Of a stretch of 17,561 nt of DNA, positions 12,615 to 17,561 are shown in pieces. The notes beneath the pieces were generated by a model. That model worked only from the letters and a program-made list of their open reading frames with translations, ran no database searches and was not told the DNA's origin. The stretch comes from Pseudomonadota bacterium. GTDB lineage: Bacteria; Pseudomonadota; Alphaproteobacteria; Rs-D84. Location: contig JAUNMD010000009.1 in the NCBI GenBank assembly GCA_030531915.1, positions 1 to 17,561 of the forward strand. Direction: 5' to 3'. The position numbers were made by a program, and so were the translations under genes. Position 1 is the first letter of the stretch. Every line of letters begins with the position of its first letter.

Positions 12615-13324
12615 TGAACGATAAAGATAGAGTTGTTTCTTTTCGGTATGGTGAACATGTTGGTGTTAGAGTGCAAAATCCAATAACTATTCAAAAAGAA
12701 TTTGATTTATCAAAGGATGCTAAATTTAGCATACGCACATTAACATTGTTGTGTGTATTTGCAATAGGATGTTTTGGGTTTGGTATAAATCCGAAATTCT
12801 TTGGTTTTGAACTGACTAGTAATTATAGCATGTGTGCCTTATTTGTTATGTCTGTGATTCTTGGACAGGGTGTTATAGCTTTATTTCATTACAAGTTGAA
12901 TAAACATCAAATAAATAATCAACTGTTGAGATTGGCTGAAGAGAAAAATAAATTAAAATATGCGTATGATGAAATTAAACAGGCGTCAGATAAGGCAGAT
13001 GTTGAATATAAGAAAGCCTATAATGGCGATTTCCCCGTGATTTTTGGACAGGCGTCTTGTGATTCTAAACAGGAGTTAGAGTTAGCAAGAAAAAAACAAA
13101 AAAAACAGATAGATGAAGTACTAAAAGATAGGAAACATGATTATAATAACGCCAATTTATTATATTATGAATCTAAGTGTATATATAAATACATAAATGG
13201 GTGGATTACCTTATTTTTGACGATAATGGCGGTTTTTTTGTGCGTCTATGCTTGTTTTTCTGAGAAAGCTTTGTTGGGATCTATTGATAGATCATATTCT
13301 GTTGAAGAAACCAAGGGGTGTTAA
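12614..13324 (+). CDS. membrane protein with coiled coil, inserted between mod and res
   Basis: A 236-residue protein that I do not recognise. Three hydrophobic segments are visible: about residues 42-58, 71-92 and 196-215. Between the second and third lies a charged, helical region (about 96-137 and 152-190), rich in Lys and Glu with heptad-like spacing, likely a coiled coil in the cytoplasm. The Arg codons are mostly AGA/AGG and the gene is AT-rich, unlike res and most of mod. It is tightly placed: its ATG overlaps the mod stop by one base, and it ends 2 bases before the res ATG. So it is translated with the operon, although type III systems normally consist of mod and res only. It might be a membrane effector or a captured cargo gene. 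Confidence 0.75.
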   Translation: MNDKDRVVSFRYGEHVGVRVQNPITIQKEFDLSKDAKFSIRTLTLLCVFAIGCFGFGINPKFFGFELTSNYSMCALFVMSVILGQGVIALFHYKLNKHQINNQLLRLAEEKNKLKYAYDEIKQASDKADVEYKKAYNGDFPVIFGQASCDSKQELELARKKQKKQIDEVLKDRKHDYNNANLLYYESKCIYKYINGWITLFLTIMAVFLCVYACFSEKALLGSIDRSYSVEETKGC

Positions 13325-13326
13325 TT

Positions 13327-16263
13327 ATGTCATCACCAACAAATTCTGGAACACGTGATATTCCCTTAAAATTTGCCAAGGGATTAACCGATTTTGTAAA
13401 TGCAGAGTGGGAATCTGGGCGTTTCTTAGCGGCCGTGTCGCCAATCACTGCCGACCTGTTGCGGTATTGGTTTGAACCATCTTTTTGTGATGTGCGTGAT
13501 CGTAATTTCCATGATGGTCAACGTCAGGCGATTTTGAATACAATATACGTTCACGAAGTATTGAAATCAAAATCAGTGGTTGATATGTATGCGCATTTGT
13601 CTAATGTCACAGACGCATCGTATGTTGACCAGAATTTTACGGATGTTATAACGGCCAATAAATATCGTTATCCAAAATACTGTGTAAAAATGGCCACAGG
13701 CACAGGAAAAACCTGGGTATTAAACGCGTTGCTGATATGGCAGTATTTGAATGCAAAATATCAAACCAATAATGGTGTGAAATACACTAAAAACTTTCTG
13801 TTGATTGCACCTGGGCTGATTGTGTATGAACGCCTGTTGGATGCGTTCTGTGGCAAAGAAATTAATGTTGGCCAACGTGATTTTGATACATCCGATCTGA
13901 AGAGCAATCAGGAACTTTTTGTGCCAGAAAAGTATCGTCAGGATGTGTTTTCGTTTATCCAAAATTCTGTGGCAGACAAGCATGAAATTGGAAATAAAAC
14001 AACCGGTGGTGGAATAATTGCGATAACAAACTGGCATAAATTAAATGAAAACGATTCCGAAGAAGAACCAGAAACACAAATTATGGGGCTTGATTTTACC
14101 GAAACAACAAAAATAGCATCTGAAATATTGCCCGAGACACCGGGTTTTGCCAGTGGTAATGCATTGGACGAATTGGATGCAAAATACTTGCGTGGTGGCG
14201 TGTTGGAATATCTGTCTGAATTGCCAGACCTGTGTGTATTTAATGACGAGGCCCATCATATTCACGAGAGTAAATCCAATGGCATTGTGGCCGAGGTTGA
14301 ATGGCAGCGCGCATTAAATACAATTGCAGAACCAAAGGGTGATAGTTTTATTCAAATTGATTTTTCTGCAACGCCGTACATTGTGACCGGTGGTGGAAAA
14401 AACAGAACAAAACACTTTTTCCCGCATATTGTGACCAATTTTGAATTGGCCACAGCAATGAAAGCCGGATTTGTTAAAACCTTTATTCTGGACAAGCGTA
14501 AAGAACTGGGTGCATTGTCCAATGAACAGATTGAATTCAAGGCTATTCGTGATGGAAAGAAGGTTATAGGTTTATCCGAAGGACAGCGTTTAATGCTGCG
14601 GGCCGGTTTGTCGCGCTTGAATATATTGCGTGAAGATTTTGAAAACTTTAACGCGAAAAAATCGCCAAAAATGTTGGTTGTTTGTGAAGATACGGATGTG
14701 TCGCCATTTGTGGTGGATTTTCTGCGGTCAGAAGGATTGGAAGAAGATGATATTATGCGTATTGATTCCAATCGCAAAGGTGAAATTCCACCAGATGAAT
14801 GGGAACAAACTAAACAGCAATTGTTTAACATGGATAAGTCGGACAAACCAAAGGTTGTTGTCAGTGTTATGATGTTGCGCGAAGGATTTGATGTTAATAG
14901 TATTTGCGTTATTGTTCCGTTGCGTTCGTCAGAGGCACCGATTTTGCTGGAACAGGTATTGGGACGCGGGCTGCGTTTGATGTGGCGTGAACCAGAATTT
15001 CAAGACAGTAAAGCAGAAAACCGGCATAATATATATGATCTGAAACAACAACCTGTGAATTATTTGGATACTTTGTTTGTTATAGAACATCCAGCATTTG
15101 AAAAGTTTTATGATGATCTTGATAAAAGTTTGCTGGTTGAAGAGCAGACCGCAAGACCTGGTGGCAAAGGCAAAGCACTGGGTGATATGATTTCTGTCGG
15201 ATTAAAACCAAATTTTGCAGAACTAAATTTGTTTTGGCCACGTATTATAAAGGACAAAGAAGAAACGTTATCAGGCGATGTTATATCTGTGGAAAATATG
15301 AAAAGCTGGGACGGGGCACGTTTAGAAGATTTGAAACAATTAGTGCCCAATGATAATGACGAACGCTTTGTTGGCGTAGAAATGCAAGTTAAAACGCGTT
15401 TCGGCGAATATAAAGTGCGCGGTGATATATTCAATGCCAAATCATACAACGAATATTTGCAAAAGATGTTGAATACAATCATTGTAAATATGGCCAAGAT
15501 GAGCAGCAATGGCCATAAAACCGAATTGCCATTGATGCAAATTGATCAGGCATTATTGATGCGTACGATTGATAAGTATATTCGGACGCGCCTGTTTGGG
15601 CAGGATTTTGACCCGTTGGTTGACGGTAATTGGCGTGTTTTGATATTGTCTAATGGTCAAATATTGCAACATACATTGACGGAATTGTCCAAAGCAATTT
15701 ATGAAATGCACACCAATATTGATGTGGCCGAGGCAGTAGTGGAAAAACACTGGTTCTCGGAAGTTGATACAATGTTTGGGCGTGAAAACTTTGCGTTAGA
15801 TATCAAAAAGTCCATTTATGAAAAAACGTTTTATCCATCAACATCAAATTTGGAAAAAGAGTTCTTGGAATATTGCGATGCAGATGGGGCTGTTGAACGC
15901 TTGATAAAAATTGATGAACATAAGCATACATTTGCACACCTGCGTTATTTGCGCAAGGACGGCATGCTGGGCACGTATCATCCTGATTTTATGGTAAAAA
16001 TTGGTAATAAAATGTATGTTGTTGAAACAAAGGGTGATGATAGGGCCGACAATGTTGATGTGCGCAGCAAGGAAGTTAGCGCGGTTGATTGGGTGACAAA
16101 AATAAACGAATTGCCAGAATCAGACCGTATGGGCTGTGAATGGTCGTATGTTTTGTTAACGGGTGGAATTTTTCATGCATTAAGCGATCAAAATGCCAGT
16201 ATCAAAGAAATGCTGGAACATTGCAAATTGACCCGCACGCGTGCACAGGGCACATTGATATAG
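13327..16263 (+). CDS. res: type III restriction enzyme subunit (Res), SF2 helicase/translocase plus nuclease
   Basis: A 978-residue protein from the ATG at 13327, chosen over a GTG at 13318 because AAGGGG lies 8 bases before it. Superfamily 2 motifs occur in order: Walker A MATGTGKT (122-129), DEAH box NDEAHH (306-311), motif III FSATPY (346-351), and motif VI QVLGRGLRLMW (543-553). The C-terminus carries a PD-(D/E)xK nuclease: YHPDFMVKIG then MYVVETKG, with Asp887, Glu900 and Lys902. Res cleaves unmodified DNA after ATP-driven communication between two sites and works only in complex with Mod. The domain order and length are normal for the family and all motifs look intact. It ends 138 bases before the tRNA, inside the right end of the island. 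Confidence 0.93.
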   Translation: MSSPTNSGTRDIPLKFAKGLTDFVNAEWESGRFLAAVSPITADLLRYWFEPSFCDVRDRNFHDGQRQAILNTIYVHEVLKSKSVVDMYAHLSNVTDASYVDQNFTDVITANKYRYPKYCVKMATGTGKTWVLNALLIWQYLNAKYQTNNGVKYTKNFLLIAPGLIVYERLLDAFCGKEINVGQRDFDTSDLKSNQELFVPEKYRQDVFSFIQNSVADKHEIGNKTTGGGIIAITNWHKLNENDSEEEPETQIMGLDFTETTKIASEILPETPGFASGNALDELDAKYLRGGVLEYLSELPDLCVFNDEAHHIHESKSNGIVAEVEWQRALNTIAEPKGDSFIQIDFSATPYIVTGGGKNRTKHFFPHIVTNFELATAMKAGFVKTFILDKRKELGALSNEQIEFKAIRDGKKVIGLSEGQRLMLRAGLSRLNILREDFENFNAKKSPKMLVVCEDTDVSPFVVDFLRSEGLEEDDIMRIDSNRKGEIPPDEWEQTKQQLFNMDKSDKPKVVVSVMMLREGFDVNSICVIVPLRSSEAPILLEQVLGRGLRLMWREPEFQDSKAENRHNIYDLKQQPVNYLDTLFVIEHPAFEKFYDDLDKSLLVEEQTARPGGKGKALGDMISVGLKPNFAELNLFWPRIIKDKEETLSGDVISVENMKSWDGARLEDLKQLVPNDNDERFVGVEMQVKTRFGEYKVRGDIFNAKSYNEYLQKMLNTIIVNMAKMSSNGHKTELPLMQIDQALLMRTIDKYIRTRLFGQDFDPLVDGNWRVLILSNGQILQHTLTELSKAIYEMHTNIDVAEAVVEKHWFSEVDTMFGRENFALDIKKSIYEKTFYPSTSNLEKEFLEYCDADGAVERLIKIDEHKHTFAHLRYLRKDGMLGTYHPDFMVKIGNKMYVVETKGDDRADNVDVRSKEVSAVDWVTKINELPESDRMGCEWSYVLLTGGIFHALSDQNASIKEMLEHCKLTRTRAQGTLI

Positions 16264-16311
16264 AAATGTTGAATTTTCCGCACTATAGCGCCGTTTTAGT
16301 TTTTTTTGTAA

Positions 16312-16332
16312 TTGTAGCCCTGGTGTAGCCCC
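16312..16332. promoter_or_regulatory. right-end integrase arm-type site (candidate)
   Basis: TTGTAGCCC-T-GGTGTAGCCC matches the left-end segment at 5370-5389 at 18 of 20 positions. Within it GTAGCCC occurs twice, 11 bases apart, about one helical turn. It lies about 70 bases inside the right att repeat. Between it and res there is only short AT-rich sequence. Confidence 0.5.
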
Positions 16333-16370
16333 AATGATGGACTGCGGACATTACATAAACTGTGTACAAT

Positions 16371-16397
16371 AAAAAAACGCCCAGATTTCTGGGCGGA
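16371..16397 (-). terminator. island-borne terminator for tRNA-fMet
   Basis: CGCCCAG (16378-16384) and CTGGGCG (16389-16395) form a GC-rich stem that, on the minus strand, is followed by seven T. It begins a few bases after the CCA end of the tRNA and replaces the ancestral terminator now left at 5163-5204. Confidence 0.8.
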
Positions 16398-16398
16398 A

Positions 16399-16478
<80 letters not shown>

Positions 16479-16647
16479 TCGAAAGTGATTTAGATTATAT
16501 ACCTTTGCGGCGCGGTGTCAAATAAAAAATATGATTTCTGTCAAATTCCACGTTTTTATGCACATAGCGTGTTATGATTTGTTACCTAATGCTGCCTTGA
16601 AATATACTTTTTTTGTTGCTAAGATTCCCGTAAAGGTTATAGAAATT
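16479..16647. other. intergenic region between tRNA-fMet and the acyltransferase gene
   Basis: This AT-rich stretch must contain the tRNA promoter (minus strand) and the promoter of the DUF374 gene (plus strand). I do not see clear hexamers. An in-frame ATG at 16531 would extend the acyltransferase by 39 residues that do not resemble the family, so I treat this region as non-coding. Confidence 0.4.
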
Positions 16648-17448
16648 ATGTATCAAAAATTCAGAAAATTATGGAAAGGGTTCTGGGAACCTGTGTTGCA
16701 TATGTCGCTGATTCAGTGGTTGGTTGCCGGTCTGATTGCGATGTGCATTTGGTTTATTTATTTAACGTCGCGTGTTCAGATTACGGGGTATGATGTATTC
16801 AAGAAATATCGTAGAAAACCCGCAGTATTTGTGTTCTGGCACGGGCGCAGTATGATGTTATCGCCGATTATTTGTGTTGGTGGTATGCGTGCGTATGCGG
16901 TTGCATCACGGCACAGTGATGGTCGTATGATGGCGAAATTGCAACGTCTGTTTGGGTTAAAACCGATTTATGGCAGTACATCTGATGGTGGAATTTCCGT
17001 CTTGCGCCAAGGGGTACGTGTGTTGCGTGATGGTAATTATTCCATGTGTATTTCGCCTGATGGGCCGGGCGGGCCATCTATGCGTGTCCAAGATGGGGCG
17101 TTGTATTTTGCCAAGATGACCGGTGCGCCGATTATACCGGTGTGTTATTCTTGTTCGCGCGCATGGTTTCAACAGCGTTGGGACAGATATCTGATTGCAA
17201 AACCGTTTTCAAAAATTACATGTCGTGTTGCCGAACCCATGTTCATTGATCGTAAATGCAGTGATGCGGAATTTGAAAAAGTGCGCAAGAATTTGGAAGA
17301 TTTAATGGTGCGTCAGGTTCGTGAAATGGACGGGGAATTTAACCTGTTTCAGGTTGAGCAGGATTTGACCGCGCATAAATTCAAGCAAGATATGCGTGCC
17401 GCGCGCGACGCGCGTCGTGCCGCCAAGAAATCAAAGAAAGGAAAATAA
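16648..17448 (+). CDS. DUF374-family lysophospholipid acyltransferase-like protein
   Basis: A 266-residue protein from the ATG at 16648, preceded by an AAAGG-type ribosome site. It has an N-terminal membrane anchor (about residues 22-40), then PAVFVFWHGRSMM (His65, the acyltransferase His box) and CISPDGPGGPSMRVQDGALYFAKMTGAPIIPV (SPDGPGGP at 136-143, the substrate-binding block). This pattern is typical of DUF374 proteins related to the LpxL/PlsC superfamily. The C-terminus is strongly basic (ARDARRAAKKSKKGK). It lies 2 bases before lpxK, the usual alphaproteobacterial arrangement next to lipid A genes, so it likely acts in envelope lipid synthesis. The exact acyl donor and acceptor are unknown. 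It is chromosomal and outside the island. Confidence 0.85.
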   Translation: MYQKFRKLWKGFWEPVLHMSLIQWLVAGLIAMCIWFIYLTSRVQITGYDVFKKYRRKPAVFVFWHGRSMMLSPIICVGGMRAYAVASRHSDGRMMAKLQRLFGLKPIYGSTSDGGISVLRQGVRVLRDGNYSMCISPDGPGGPSMRVQDGALYFAKMTGAPIIPVCYSCSRAWFQQRWDRYLIAKPFSKITCRVAEPMFIDRKCSDAEFEKVRKNLEDLMVRQVREMDGEFNLFQVEQDLTAHKFKQDMRAARDARRAAKKSKKGK

Positions 17449-17450
17449 GT

Positions 17451-17561
17451 ATGAAAACACCATGGTGGTTTTTGCATAAAACGCCGTTATCGTTCGTTCT
17501 GTTGCCGGTGGCGGTGATTTATCGTGGGGTGTCACTGGTGGTGCAATCGGTGCGTAAAATC
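17451..17561 (+). CDS. lpxK: tetraacyldisaccharide 4'-kinase LpxK, N-terminal fragment (cut by window)
   Basis: The first 37 residues are visible (MKTPWWFLHKTPLSFVLLPV, then a region ending VQSVRKI). The pattern of a charged, aromatic start followed by a hydrophobic LLP segment is that of the LpxK N-terminal membrane anchor, and LpxK commonly follows a DUF374 gene in alphaproteobacteria. LpxK phosphorylates the 4' position of the lipid A disaccharide at the inner membrane. The Walker A motif would be just outside the window, so the call rests on the N-terminus and context. AAAGG stands 12 bases before the ATG, in the end of the preceding gene. Confidence 0.65.
   Translation, partial: MKTPWWFLHKTPLSFVLLPVAVIYRGVSLVVQSVRKI

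Noticed and set aside
16531..16647. N-terminal extension of the DUF374 protein
   Set aside because: The extra 39 residues do not resemble the family, which begins near the ATG at 16648.

Overview
The window looks like a stretch of chromosome from a Gram-negative bacterium, most likely an alphaproteobacterium. It carries an initiator tRNA-fMet gene, a DUF374 acyltransferase followed by the start of lpxK (lipid A synthesis), and the end of a VirB4-type secretion ATPase. Base composition is moderate to AT-rich, with clearly AT-richer patches in acquired genes. The assignment to a host-associated alphaproteobacterial lineage is inference.

Left flank (1-5202). This part holds the 3' end of virB4, a secreted HExxH protein, two small secreted proteins on the minus strand (one built of 20-residue repeats, one ending in a Cys/His domain), then a one-base-overlapping minus-strand pair: an EcoRI-type adenine methyltransferase and a DUF262-HNH nuclease. 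A serine recombinase lies upstream of that pair. Between recombinase and methyltransferase are two 32-bp inverted-repeat sites of the form TGTCCA-N20-TGGACA that look like resolvase subsites. A hairpin-rich non-coding stretch and a 19-bp terminator lead up to the tRNA remnant.

Integrated island (5203-16448). A perfect 50-bp direct repeat (5203-5252 and 16399-16448) covers the 3' 47 nt of initiator tRNA-fMet. It marks an 11.2-kb genomic island. The intact tRNA is at the right end and a 47-nt fragment at the left end. The island encodes a RhuM-family protein, a P4-type integrase (the likely driver of tRNA integration), and a divergent second recombinase operon (AlpA-like HTH, HTH/zinc protein, second tyrosine recombinase). 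Next come a long hairpin-rich non-coding region, a tiny HNH-like protein with a 43-aa basic partner, a long structured leader, and a type III restriction-modification operon (mod, an inserted membrane/coiled-coil gene, res). Likely integrase arm sites sit inside both ends. The island also brings its own terminator for the tRNA it reconstitutes.

Right flank (16449-17561). The rest of tRNA-fMet is followed by a DUF374 acyltransferase and the first 37 codons of lpxK, which are conserved chromosomal genes.

The locus is a defence hotspot: two unrelated methylation-based systems lie on either side of one att site, accompanied by three site-specific recombinases of different types. The least explained parts are the structured leader of the type III operon, the membrane protein inside that operon, the structured region before the small HNH gene, and the resolvase-like sites in front of the EcoRI-type methyltransferase.
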